From Saururus chinensis (Eukaryota; Streptophyta; Magnoliopsida; Piperales; Saururaceae), in NCBI GenBank assembly GCA_035235625.1, contig CP141144.1, positions 46,560,014 through 46,624,013 on the forward strand: a DNA stretch of 64,000 nt, in the 5' to 3' direction. Below, piece by piece: positions 1 through 11,831 of this stretch; position 1 is the stretch's first letter; the number at the start of each line of letters is the position of its first letter. Under the pieces are notes generated by a model. That model made no database searches. It had not been told where the DNA came from and saw only the letters and a program-made list of their open reading frames with translations. Made by a program: the position numbers and the translations under genes.

Positions 1-1671
1 TTTAAATTAAACTACAAATCTCAAACCCACATACTAATTATTCTATAGTCCACACACTAGGCTCAAAACAAAGTCTCAAACAAATCTAAAGATATAATGT
101 ATTTCAAGTCTGAAACAAGAATCACTCCACAAGAGGTTCTAACATCATAACAAAATAATTAGAAAAACAAGCCAAATCTAGAGATCTCCATGTCTACTCC
201 CAAGCTCTCCCCAACCTTTCTTCATGCAGAGGATCCTATCCGGCTGCGTGTCACGCCATTGTGTGCTATCTAGAGCACCAGACGTCTGATGCTCTATTGA
301 GAGCAACTGTATGTATGTTTTTGATTAGGTCTGTGTGTTGTATTAAGCCCAGACGTTTGATGCTCTATTGAGAGCGTTATATGATTCTGCCCAAGAGTGG
401 CACTATATGTTCCTGCCCAAGAGTGACATTGGCACTATAAGACCACTTATGTGTAGGCAATTGTATGACCCCTTATGTGTGGGTGTATGTTTGTGCGCTC
501 AGGTAAATAGTATCATGGATCTACTCTTACCTGTTTGATCTTGTGCCCCATGAGCATAGGTGTGCCTTACCTTCAGAAAAGTCCATGGCGTCTAGTCACT
601 CCCTGGAGGTTAAGGTGATGCCCCAGTGGCATTCTTTTCCTTTTCGACGCTGGAGCTTATTAGTTGTAATGAGCTTCAGTGGTCGATAGTATGTATACAA
701 CTGTATGACTGAGTATGTGCGTTTCTGAGTAAGCATATGATTATGAGTATGAGCATGACTGTAAGAGTGGGTATGAGCACAACTGTAAGAGTTTGAATAT
801 GAGTACGAGTAAGTGTAAGACTGTACGAGTAAGGTCATATGAGTAAGTGTAAGACTGTACGAGTAAGGTCATACGAGTAAGTGTAAGATTGTACGAGTAA
901 GGTCGTACAAGTACGTGTAAGTTGTATGAGTTAGCGTACAATGGTACGAGTAAGTTTCTAAGACCCTGATTAAGGATGTTTGTGTAAGTTTGGTTTGATG
1001 GTGTGTTATGCATGCTTATATGCATATGTATATGATTGTTATATGTTGACTGCTTCATGTTTGAGTTGCATGAATGCATGTATTTATGAACTTATTGAGT
1101 TCACTGTTTGGGATTCCCCTACTGGGTATTTTCCTACTGAGTATGAAAATACTCATTACCCTACTTTTTATCCCCGTGGTTCGGGAGGCTTTTGCAGGTT
1201 GTGTTGGAGAGCTCCTGGAGATGGATGCTTGTTTATACGAAGAAGTGTTTCCCCTTTGATTCAGGTATATTTGACTCAATGCGACTATATTTTTGTGTCA
1301 CGATCTAATGTATTGGGTGAGATGAGAAGTAAGTTGTTTATATCTTCTGAACTTTTAGTTTGGATCATAATATAGACTATTATGAGACTTGTACTCGGGG
1401 ATGCCTAGGAGTTATTTGTATTTAAAAATCCATGATCATGGTAATTTAATTGTACGTTTATTTTCAAATAGTGCCTGAGGATATTTGCTTTGGCGGTACG
1501 ATGTTTGACCGAATGAGGAAAATTTTGGATGGAAAATTGATGTTTAGTGTTTTAAATTATAAACTGCTTTTACAAGTTTTGATTTCGTCATTTTCCCTCC
1601 AATTTACCGTCGTTATATTGCAAAAATTTTCTGTGAATTTTAAGAAAAATGTATGAAAAATCTCGGGCGTT
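1..1671 (+). mobile_element. Right part of a Ty3/gypsy-type LTR (left end outside window)
   Basis: The stretch ends in a U5-like tail with the terminus CGGGCGTTACA at about 1661-1671. Many plant gypsy LTRs carry the inverted form TGTAACGCCC at their start. The body holds short repeated phrases such as the 'agagtggcac' and 'gatgctctattgagagc' motifs, plus a tandem array at 807-942. No gag or pol coding is seen. The left terminus lies outside the window, so neither the length nor a target duplication can be checked. The short Tyr/Ser-rich reading frames here come from the repeats and are not genes. Confidence 0.5.
807..942. repeat. 34-bp tandem repeat, about four copies
   Basis: Units start at 807, 841, 875 and 909. 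Each reads roughly GAGTAAGTGTAAGACTGTAC followed by GAGTAAGGTCATAT. The first two are identical and the last has decayed. The array lies inside the LTR tail. There is no spacer between units, so it is not a CRISPR-like array. Confidence 0.85.
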
Positions 1672-1875
1672 ACAAGGAGAGCTCATGTAAAAAGTAGGAT
1701 AGTTTTTTTATTTGCTTGATTCTTTTAGGATTGAATTAGTCAAAAATCAACAAATTTTTTATATATTGCATAATAATGTTTTCATCTATTCAAAACTTCC
1801 TTGACGTTTGCATAATTGAAAGGTGCTAGTTTAAGATTCTTGTAAACAATATACCTATCTTATTCTTGTGAACAG

Positions 1876-2171
1876 GATTGTTGATAGAAATGAAACCCCT
1901 GAATCTAGTCCCAACCATGCTTTGCCTTCTTACAGAACCTCACAAGATGCTGTTGTAGGCAAGACACCCCCCTCTTCGCCAGGACCAAAGCTACATGTCT
2001 CAGTCTTCCAAATCTGAATTTGATGGACAATTTGGTTCTTTGGGATTCTTCATACCTAGAAAGATGTCAGATGCACAGGAGGAACTTAGAAGTTACAAGG
2101 AAATGAAAGATCTGCTGCTTTCCCAAAGTGTTGCACAGTTACTGGGATCATTTAAACAAAGAATTGAATAA
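1876..2171 (+). pseudogene. Frameshifted 3'-terminal exon of an unrecognised plant gene
   Basis: Two overlapping frames look coding. The first (about 1876-1990) is rich in Ser, Pro and Thr and contains TPPSSPGPK. One extra base near 1990 shifts the frame into a 58-codon stretch (1995-2171) ending in TAA. That stretch includes the amphipathic, charged segments DAQEELRSYKEMKDLLLSQS and LGSFKQRIE. Its composition is far from the AT-rich surroundings, and it is followed by AT-rich, 3'UTR-like sequence. I do not recognise the family. It could be the last exon of a long gene whose other exons lie outside the window, or a captured fragment. The start at 1995 is only the first Met in the frame. Confidence 0.4.
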
Positions 2172-3026
2172 TTTATCGGGATAACCATTTCCTTTTGTAA
2201 ACTCTTAGCTTTGTGGATATGCAACTAAAATCAGGAATGCAACTTGGGGCTATATGGTACGAGATAGCTTGTAACAATGTGTACATATGATAAATTGACT
2301 GTCATTTACCACATTTGTTTACCAAATAGAATATTCTGGTTCTAAAGAAGTGTGCAACAAAAGAGCTTGGGTCATAAGGACCTGGGCACCATTGTTAACA
2401 AAAGGAAAAAGAGAGAAAAAAAGGGTTGTTATTCTTGCACTTGTCAATGATCTTTTTGATTTGCTATCAAGAACTTTTTAAATATCCTTCAATTTTAAAT
2501 TATGCAATATTGGTGGCCTCAAATTCTCGATTTCAATTTTTCTTTTGCGAATGAATAATGTTTATACTTATTCTATACAATGAATTCTCGATTTCTATTT
2601 TACTTTTTCAAAGAAATAAAGGTTTATGGTTAATCTGTATACAGTTCCAAGGAGCTTCTGATCGCTCAACATTGTATCCTCAAACTTGGGAGTCATGCAA
2701 GACTGCTACATGTTCTAGGATATAATTAAATTACAATTAGTCTAAACGAGCTATTTTGCCCAAAATCATGAGCTTTTGAGGTCGTTGCCTTGTTGTTAGA
2801 AAAAATGGCTCTTCATTAAAATGACTAAAAAAGTAAGATATATCAAGCCTTAAATTTTCAAATGGCTAAGTAAGAAGAACGTAGCTTTTTACTTTTACTC
2901 ATGATTCGAATGATTTGATCTGATATCTAGCGAGGAGTAGACAATTTGACCTAGTTTATATGGTTAGAACAAAGTTAACTGATACATCATAACTATTGAC
3001 CGGTAGATAGTATGAGGCTTTTATTT
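2172..3026. other. AT-rich non-coding stretch
   Basis: No credible coding frame, RNA gene or transposon terminus is seen. The first part could be the 3'UTR of the exon-like relic just upstream. The right edge is where homology to the LTR inverted repeat starts. Confidence 0.5.
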
Positions 3027-4890
3027 GTCGAGACCAAACACATACACAACATGTCTCTCTCTATCCCAGAACGAGATAGTACACATCATAGCATATAAGC
3101 ATAGCATAACATGATATAAACACACACACAACCTGTCTCTCTCTAACCCAGAGTGAGACGGCACACATCATGGCATATAAGCATAGCATATCATAATATA
3201 AACACACGCACAGCTTGTCTCTCTCTAACCCAGAGCGAGACGACACACATCATGGCATATAAACATAGCATATCATAATATAAACACACGCACAGCCCGT
3301 CTCTCTCTAACCCAGAGCAAGACGGCATACATCATGCATCATGGCATAAAAGCATAGCATCGCACACATCATAACCAGCACATGTCGTTATAATTAAACT
3401 AGGAGATAAGAAACCCTTACTCCCCTGATGTCCCACGAAGTAGCGGTATTCGGGATGCACGTTTTAGGGCGTCCTCCCCTTCAGATCCAGAGACAGCGGA
3501 CAGAGCCTCCTCTAGCCTCCATACATTCATCGCCTTGCACCAAAAGACGACCCAACCAACTCTCCCCTTTTCTAGAAACCTCGTTTTCTGCACCCGTGGG
3601 CGGTGGACAGAACCTCCCCTACTCGGGGTGTCCTTCACACGGCGTGGCCCTTTGGTGGAGAACGGAGCCTCCCCTACATCGAGCCACTTCTCTTGATCCG
3701 GCCCGGTAACGGAGGACGGAGCTTCCTCTCTCCCCGGGCCATCTCTCTCTCTCCGGGGGCAGGAGGGCGGCGGACAGAGCCTCCTCTTGCCTTGGGTCGT
3801 TCCTCCCTTATAGGAATCCAACTCGAGGAATGGACCATGTCATTGCATAGATCACCCTCGAATTAGCTAGGAACGCCTCAAGAACGGAAGAAAACGGACT
3901 CCGAACGAGTCCAAAAACTCCCCCTGAAAATGAAACGAGAGCGTACGCTCTTGGCTCCTCCCCTATAAATACCGGATCCCGTTTCATTTTCAGGGGGAGT
4001 TTCTGGACTCGTTCGAAGTCCGTTTTCTTCCGTTCTTGAGGCATTCGTAGCTGATTCAAGGGTGATCTACGTAATGACATGGTCCATTCCTCGAGTTGGC
4101 ACTCCTATAAGGAAGGAACGACCCGGGGCAAGAGGAGGCTCTGTCCGCCGCCCTCCTGCCCCAAGAGAGAGAGATGGCCCGGGGAGAGAGGAGACTCCGT
4201 CCTCCATTACCGGGCTGGATCAAAAGAAGTGGCCCAATATAGGGGAGGCTCCATTCTCCACTGAAAGGCCACGCCATGTGAAGGACACCCCGAGTAGGGG
4301 AGGTTCTGTCTGCCGCCCAAGGGTGCAGAAAATGAGGTTTCCAGAAAAGGGGAGAGTTGGTCGGGTCGTCTTTCGGTGCAAGACGATGAACGTATGGAGG
4401 CTAGAGGATGCTCTATCCGCTGTCTCTGGATCTAAAGGGGAGGACGCCCTGAAACGTGCATCCCGAATACCGCTACTTCGTGGGACATCAGGGGAGTAAG
4501 GGTTTCTTATCTCCTAGTTTAATTATAATGACATGTTCTGGTTATGATGTGTGCGATGCTATGCTTTTATGCCAAGATGCATGATGTGTGTCGTCTCGCT
4601 CTGGGTTAGAGAGAGACGGGTAGTGTGTGTGTTTATATTATGATATGCTATACTTATATGCCATGATGTGTGTCATCTCGCTCTGGGTTAGAGAGGGACA
4701 GGTTGTGCGTGTGTTTATATCATGATATGCTATGCTTATATGCCATAATGTGTGTCGTCTCTCTCTGGGTTAGAGAGAGACGGGCTGTGCGTGTGTTTAT
4801 ATTATGATATGCTATGCCTTTATGCCATGATGTGTGTCGTCTCGCTCTGGGTTAGAGAGAGACGTGTTGTGTGTGTGTGTGTTCGGTCTC
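3027..4890. repeat. 1.86-kb inverted repeat (head-to-head LTR halves)
   Basis: The left arm (3027-3937) is the reverse complement of the right arm (3980-4890), with a 42-bp spacer and the axis near 3958. Both arms carry the R-U5 portion of one LTR family: the sequence just after the TATA box, a GA-rich middle part, and a 3' array of 82-bp repeats. The arms are close copies with scattered substitutions and small indels. Homology stops on the left at about 3027, where unrelated DNA begins. The right arm continues into the rest of the LTR to 5023 and resumes at 7359. Conceptual proteins on the two arms are mirror images of each other and are not genes. Confidence 0.88.
3964..3971 (+). promoter_or_regulatory. 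TATA box of the outer LTR
   Basis: TATAAATA lies in the palindrome spacer, oriented to the right, and is followed by the R-like segment that is also found after the inner LTR's TATA box. The left arm ends before reaching its own TATA box, so only the rightward copy keeps one. The spacer also contains the perfect 14-bp palindrome AGAGCGTACGCTCT (3938-3951). Confidence 0.5.
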
Positions 4891-4922
4891 GGCTCAATGA
4901 TAGAGCAAGACCTATGATTGTG
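4595..4922 (+). repeat. 82-bp tandem repeat array in the LTR 3' part
   Basis: The phrase CTCGCTCTGGGTTAGAGAGA recurs at 4595, 4677, 4759 and 4841, an exact 82-bp period. Each unit also contains a TATGATATGCTATGCTTATA-like segment. Mirror copies occupy about 3060-3330 and related units lie at about 6265-6620. Partial units with 'gatagagcgaga' continue downstream. Confidence 0.85.
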
Positions 4923-5023
4923 TTCCGTCTCACTCTATGATAGAGCAAGATGTGTGATGTGTGTGGTCTCGGCAAAGTGATATAGCGAGACATGTGGTGT
5001 GTGTGGTCTCGGCTAAGTGATAT

Positions 5024-7353
5024 TGTAACAACCCGTTTTCCGGTTACACTTAACACCGGTGGGTTAAGGGTAATTTGGTAATTTTGTGATTAAGTGTCGG
5101 TGGTTTCAAGGGATGAAACCACTGTAGATGGGTAGAGCTCGGAGTAACAAGCGTGACAAATCGAAGAACGCGTGAAACGGAGGTCGGGAGCGAAAGCTAT
5201 GGCCTCGGGAAGTGTGCCGCATGGACGGGACCCACTTGAAAAGAGCGGGATAACCTACCCATGTGTGGTCTTGTATCAAAGGGCTCGTCAATACGAGTCC
5301 ATCGGTACGTAGAACGCGCAATTCCGACTTCGGGGTAAGAAGATATCGTGCGTTGAAGTTTAAATATTTTTGGATTAAAATAATATATAAAATATATTAT
5401 TTTAATCATATAGGACAAAATTGCTGGTGTCAGCATGATGCCAGCGGCTGGCATCAGCCGCGCCGCATGGCGGGGGGCCCGCGCGGTCACCTGTGCGTCG
5501 TCCCGCGCGGACGTGGGACGGGGCCTGCATCGCGGACCGGCTCCCGCGCGATGCGCGAGGTGCATCTACAGGACGCGAGCGCAGTGTGCGGCCAGTGTGT
5601 CGTGCGATGTACAGGCGAGCGACGCGTGGTGCGCTTGCCCCGGGGGCGTCTCGTACGCCCTCAGCTCCTCCTCTATAAATACCAGATTCCCGTTATTTCC
5701 GGAGGAGTTTCTGGACTCGTTTGGAGTCCGTTTTCTTCCGTTCTTGAGGCGTTCCTAGCTAATTTGAGGGTGATCTACGCAATGACATGGTCTATTCCTC
5801 GAGTTGGCACTCCTATAAGGGAGGAATGACCCAGGGCAAGAGGAGGCTCTGTCCACCGCCCTCCTGCCTTGAGAGTGAGAAAGAGATGGCCCGGAGAGAG
5901 AGGAGGCTTCGTCCTCCTTTACCGGGCCAGATCGAGAGAAGTGGCCCGATGTAGGGGAGGCTCTGTTCCCCACCGAAGGGCCACGACATGTGAAGGACAC
6001 CCCGAGTAGGGGAGGTTCTGTCCGCTGCCCACGGGCATAGAAAACGGGGTTTCCGGGAAAGGGGAGAGTTGGTCGGGTTGTCTTTCGGTGGAAGGGGAAT
6101 AACGTGTAGGGGCTAGAAGAGGCTTTGTCCGCTGTCTCTAGATCCAAGGAGGAGGACACCCAGAAACGTGCATCCCGAATACTGCTACCTCGTGTGACAT
6201 CAAGGGAGTAAGGGTTTCTTACCTCCTATTTTAATTATAGAATGCATGTGCTAGTTATGTAGTGTGTCGTCTCGCTCTGGGTTAGAGAGAGACGGGCTGT
6301 GTGTGTGTTATATTATGATATGTGTTGTTTATATGCCATGTTATGTGCCATCTCGCTCTGGGTGAGAGAGAGTCGGGTTGTGTGTGTGTGTTTATATATT
6401 GTTATGCTATGCTTATATGCATGATGTGTGCCGTCTCCCTCTGGGTTAGAGAGAGATGGGTTGTGCGTGTGTTTATCTTATGCTATGCTATGCTTATATG
6501 TCATGATATGTGTTGTCTCACTCTGGGTGAGAGAGAGACGGGTTGTGTGTGTGTTTATATATTGTTATGCTATGATTATATGCACAATGTGTGTTGTCTC
6601 GCCCTGGGTTAGAGAGAGACGTGTTGTGTGTGTGTTGGGTCTCGGCTCAGTGATAGAGCGAGACTTGTGATTGTGTTTCGTCTCACTCTATGATAGAGCA
6701 AGACTTGTGATGTGTGTGGTCTCGGCTAAGTGATATAGCGAGACGTGTGGTGTATGTGGTCTCAGCTCAGTGATGGAGCGAGACGGGTGATGTGTGGTCT
6801 TGCTCTAGGATAGAGTGAGGAATGTTGTGATGGTCTTGCTCTGGGGTAGAGTGAGGCATATTGTGGTGGTTGTGTGGTGCTCGTCTCTATGATAGAGCGA
6901 GATGTGTGTTGCCGGTGTTTTATCGGGTTTTCGTATTGGTTGTGTGGTGCTCGTCTCTATGATAGAGCGAGACGTGTGTTGCCGGTGTTTTTGTATAACT
7001 CCGATTAAATATTCGGAGATACATATTTTATACGTATGTGTTTTTGGTGTGCCGGTTGTATGTAGTAGCCAATAGGTAGAACTACGTCCGGATCCGATCG
7101 TATTGGAGTAACATCGTGGATGTTATCCGATATGTACGTAGGCAACCAAAGGCAATGCAATGTTGGCCCGGTCCGAATTAGTTATATAATTAGGCCAGTT
7201 CTTGCCTACGCGCAACGGAGCGCTAAAGTTCCGATGCACGTAGAGGAACGAGAAGACTCTCGCACTCAGAGTGTGCTGCTCTTGGTTCTAGGTTTGGTTT
7301 TCATCGATTTCCAGACCCCCGGCCTGGGTTCGTTTGCGGGTCGGGGAGTCACA
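5024..7353 (+). mobile_element. Complete solo LTR (2330 bp) nested in its own family
   Basis: It begins TGTAACAACCCG and ends GTCACA, the TG...CA termini of an LTR. It is flanked by a perfect 5-bp duplication GATAT (5019-5023 and 7354-7358). Removing it and one GATAT restores the repeat phrase of the outer LTR ('aagtgatatagcgagac'). U3 spans about 5024-5670 and includes a GC-rich block at 5430-5660. A TATA box lies at 5674-5681. R-U5 repeats the 82-bp-type units at 6265-6620, and a local duplication of about 66 bp lies near 6870-6990. With no internal region, it is a solo LTR left by LTR-LTR recombination. Its ends and large LTR size fit Ty3/gypsy, but no pol is present to prove this. Confidence 0.85.
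5674..5681 (+). promoter_or_regulatory. TATA box of the inner solo LTR
   Basis: TATAAATA sits in the same context as the TATA box at 3964, followed by the shared 'ggagtttctggactcgtt' segment. This marks the probable U3/R transition of the LTR. Confidence 0.5.
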
Positions 7354-7885
7354 GATATAGCGAGACGTGTAGCGTGTGTGTTCATTCTCGGCTCAGTGAT
7401 GGAGCGAGACGTGTGAATGTGATGGTCTTGCTCTAGGATAGAGTGAGGAATGTTGTGGGTGGTCGTGTGGTGCTCGTCTCTATGATAGAGCGAGATGTGT
7501 GTTGCCGGTGTTTTATCGGGTTTTTGTATAACTCCGATTAAATATTCAGAGATACGTATTTTATACATATGTGTTTTTGGTATGCCGGTTGCATGTAGTA
7601 GCCAGTAGGCAGAACTACGTCCGGATCCGATCGTATCGGAGTAACATCGTGGATGTTATTCGATATGTACGTAGGCAACCAACGGCAATGCAACGTTGGC
7701 CCGGTCCGAATTAGTTATATAATTAGGCCAGTTCTTGCATGCGTGCAACGGAGCGCTAAAGTTCCGAAGCACGTAGAGGAACGAGAAGACTCTCGCACTC
7801 AGAGTGTGCCGCTCTTGGTTCTAGGTTTGGCTTTCGTCGTTTTCGGACCCCCGGCCTGGGTCAGTTTGAGGGTCGGGGCGTCACA

Positions 7886-8536
<651 letters not shown>

Positions 8537-8659
8537 CTACTAGGAAGAAGAGACGGCACCGAGGAGGATATCAAGCTCACTGCACCATAAAAAATGACAG
8601 CTTCCGTCAAGATCGCAGGCCTCCAGTTGCACCTTTCCACTCACCTAAAATTTGCCTCA

Positions 8660-9188
8660 GCTAGTGAGAGGCTGAGAGCCTGACGAGATTTAAGAAGACC
8701 ACCTTGCGAGGTGGAGAACTGAAATACCCAACTCGTGTTGTAATTTACGTCTCCAAATCTAATTCAGTGTAAGTTTTAAATATTTTGACTACCGCTATAT
8801 TCTAAATTGTGACGCCCAATCAAACTAATGCAGAATTTAAAATTTTGCATTAGAAATCTTTATTTACTAATGCCACATTTTAAATATATCATTAGAAATC
8901 CTAATTAACTACCGCTAAATTTTTAAATTTAAAGATTTTATTTTAAAATCCCGAATGACTAACCCCCTATTAGGGTCTAGCTTAGACCTATGTTGATCGG
9001 GTGCTTTTACGTGTGCCCTAGACCCCACAATCTAAGATGTCCTAAGATTGGGCGTCGACCCATCCATAGCCCATAAGGCGTCTATTGGAATACCTTTGTT
9101 GCTACACGATTAAGGATGTTAACTTTCTTGCCTATTCGGTATAATAATCTTTAAATAAATAGGGGAGTGTGTATTGGTGTACTATTCC
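8660..9188. other. AT-rich non-coding stretch, possible LTR start at 8813
   Basis: The phrase TGTGACGCCCAATC near 8813 resembles a plant LTR start, but no matching end or target duplication was found. Short near-repeats of 'actaatgccacattttaaa' type occur at 8830-8950. No coding sequence. Confidence 0.35.
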
Positions 9189-9392
9189 CTAATTAATATA
9201 ATAATCTTTAAATAGATAAGAGGTGTACTTGCCACCCTTGTCAGTCCTTAAGACTTTAACCTTCTTGCCTAACTGGGTCTCTACCTCAGTTTTAAATTCT
9301 TTGAATTTATCTAGGGCATCAGATTTTCTATTTAAAAGATACATGCACCCATATATTAAATAGTTATCAATAAAGGTTATTAAATAAGTCAT
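9189..9392 (-). pseudogene. Copia integrase core fragment
   Basis: The 67-residue frame begins with the integrase core signature YLITFIDNY (normally FIDDY) and contains LRTDKGGKYTSYLF, matching the 'R(S/T)DxGGEY' block around the second catalytic Asp. The catalytic Glu region and everything downstream are lost. It is separated from the upstream protease/pre-integrase frame by a frame break at about 9392-9474. Confidence 0.8.
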
Positions 9393-9473
9393 GCCTATGT
9401 GGGTCTAAACATTCAGGGGCCTACAGATATTTAAGTGAACTACCCCTAATAGTTCATTTGTCTTGTTTCCCTT

Positions 9474-10180
9474 TCAAAAGGATTGTCTACTCATCTTTCT
9501 CGATATGCAATCCTCACACACATGTAGGTTCTTGGATATTTTAGGTAATAACCCTATATTCGACATTTTATATAGCTTATCTATATTGACATGACACAAA
9601 TGCATGTGCCAAAATAATGCGTCATCTACAGACAAGACAATATAGAGAGAAGATGTTAATTTATTAAAAATAAATGAGTGACAGAATAATCCATAAACTA
9701 AAGTAGCAAAAACTAAAATAGATCCACCCTTGCCCTGTATGGCTTTGTTCCATTTGAATCTAACCTCAAATCCCTTCTTGGTGAGAATAGGGATGAAGAT
9801 AAAATTCCTCTTGATGAAGGGAGGAAAGAGCACATTAATCAGGACTAGGGTTGACCCTTCATTCAGAGGGATCCTATATGTCCCCATAGCCTTCACATCG
9901 CAATAAGTGTTGTTCCTCATGTAGATCTTGTTCTGTCCAAGAAGAAGATTGATCATCTCACCCTTGGAACCCCTAGAATGTAACACATGGACTATGGCTA
10001 CAGAGTCCATCCACCAAATCTTCTTCTTACCATAAAAAATCATAACCTTAGAAACAACACAAATGATTGCTTTGTTCTTGCCTTTGATGTTGGCCTGATC
10101 ATCCTTCTGAAGATAGTTAGCGTTGAAGTGGCCCACCTTGCCACATTTGAAACAGGCACCCTAGTTTTTCTTATTCCCCA
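9474..10180 (-). pseudogene. Copia zinc knuckle, protease and GAG-pre-integrase
   Basis: The reading frame has the knuckle CFKCGKVGHFNANY, whose last zinc ligand Cys is replaced by Tyr. Next comes WWMDSVAIVHV, where the protease catalytic triad D-S/T-G has become D-S-V. The GAG-pre-integrase domain follows (LFWHMHLCHVNIDKLYKMSN ... CEDCISRKMSRQSF). Both the knuckle and the protease would be inactive. A stop codon lies just before the knuckle. Confidence 0.85.
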
Positions 10181-10560
10181 TGTCATTTTCCTTGTTTTGA
10201 GGCTTCTATCCCCTTTTCTTGAAGGCTTTTTTTTTTTAAAGTCCAGGCTACTGGTCCACCCTTCTTTCTTCCTCCGAAATTTTGTGACAAGTTAGCATTA
10301 CCAGACCTACAAGCATTAACATGGTTCCTCTTTTCTTGTTCAAGCCTAAGCTTGATAGTCAAAGCCTCTATTGTCAGCGTCTAGTCATTCATATTGAGGT
10401 AAACCACAACACTTTTTCATGACTTAGGGAAGCTGTTCAACACTATGGACACCTGAACTCCCTCAGAGATGGGGTCATCAAGGGTCTTCTTTTCATCAGC
10501 TATGATGGATATGTCACTCAAGTGCTCATTCACACCATCCCCCACTTTCATCCTAGAATT

Positions 10561-10917
10561 CTAATATTTTGAGTGGAGTATCTTCTTATGAGCCTCTATC
10601 TGCTCCTCATACCTCACAGAGAATGCCTCGAGCATCTCTTTAGCAGTCTTGAACTTTTTAAAGAGCTTTTCTATCTTAGGCTCTATAAAAGTCAGAATGG
10701 TGGGCTTAGTCTTATTGTCATCATCTTTCAGCTTATCATAAGCTTTCTTCAGAGATGTAGAGTAATTTTTTAGGCAAGGCTCAATGACCTGCTCCATCAC
10801 ATGAGTCAGGTCAAAGGGGGTGAGAATATGGTGTATCTTCTTCTTCCACACTAAATAATTATCTACATTCAACTTTTAAATCTTCCCCAACTCAAAAGTG
10901 ACCATTTTATTTGCCAT
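10561..10917 (-). pseudogene. Copia gag, N-terminal part
   Basis: The putative gag start is ATG at 10917. A TAA after 13 codons interrupts it; then NYLVWKKKIHHILT and a UBN2-type helical region continue to about 10561. The remaining gag (10180-10560) is frameshifted but still recognisable by gag-like phrases. It would form the capsid shell if intact. Confidence 0.75.
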
Positions 10918-11831
10918 GGTGCAAGAAAATAAATTACAAAACAAGACAATATCACAAGAGAGTAAAGAAAAATGATATCGCCAAAAATTACTTAATGGAT
11001 TAAGGATACGACTCATTTATTAAAAATCACAGCAATATTCAACTATTGTTTTATGCTAAAGCAATCACAATAATTACACACAACATCACTTAATTGATAA
11101 GCAAATGAATTACCCAAACTACCCTTAACCCCCATGAATTATGTTTAATTCAACATGCAATTAAGCAAGCAACATGATCTGCATATAAATCAGAAATAAA
11201 ATAATTTTAAATATTTCTGGAATTTTACTTTTCTGTCCAAGTAAACATTAGTATAAATTTACCAAATTATCCCTAGGGCTAGTTTGATCTTTTTACGCTT
11301 AAATCACACCACACACAAGCACTAATAAATCACCTAATCAGAAATAAAATATGCATAAAAAGTTGATTAATAATATTCTGGAGAGAATTTAATCACTCAC
11401 AAAAAATAGCCAAGTGAATTGACCAAAATACCCTTAGGACAAGTTTAGTCAATTCCCAACCAAATATAATCTAATCAATCAATTACACACCCAATATGAA
11501 ATTAACTAATTAATATATATTAGAAATATATCTAGACATGCAGAGTGAGAATGAATTATTAATTTGAACAAATAAGACAAGGGGAATTTACCAAATTGCA
11601 ACTAGGGTGTGTCAATGCCCAATTTGATGATCAAATCAAAAAGTTACAGAAAATTATATATATTAATTAGCATATATAATATTCAATTTCAATCAAATAA
11701 CAAAAATCCTATTATAAAACAATCATAAAAATACTAATTTAGGGTTTACCCCAAATTCTATATAATCTAACCCTAGATTGGATCAAGACATGCTTTTTCT
11801 CAAATCAGCGGCCGAGACCCCCAAATCCAGG

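Larger units (their letters stand above)
3980..7885 (+). mobile_element. Outer LTR (5'-truncated), interrupted by an inner LTR
   Basis: Segments 3980-5023 and 7359-7885 together form one R-U5 half of about 1.57 kb, the same length class as the matching part of the inner LTR. It ends GGGGCGTCACA at 7885, as the inner copy does (GGGGAGTCACA). The U3 half is missing, replaced by the inverted left arm of the palindrome. No internal gypsy coding sequence adjoins it. The sequence following it (GTAAC) has no partner on the left, as expected for a rearranged copy. Confidence 0.7.

Noticed and set aside
807-942. CRISPR-like array
   Set aside because: The 34-bp units are directly adjacent without unique spacers, and the DNA is plant nuclear.
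3417-4499. Long frames of over 130 codons on both strands with Gly/Arg/Pro-rich sequence
   Set aside because: They are mirror images of each other on the two arms of the LTR palindrome and recur at 5755-6159. They reflect repeated LTR sequence, not a gene.
5263-5829. 188-codon plus-strand frame
   Set aside because: It lies across the U3, TATA box and R of the solo LTR, in a GC-rich block that leaves all frames open. No domain.
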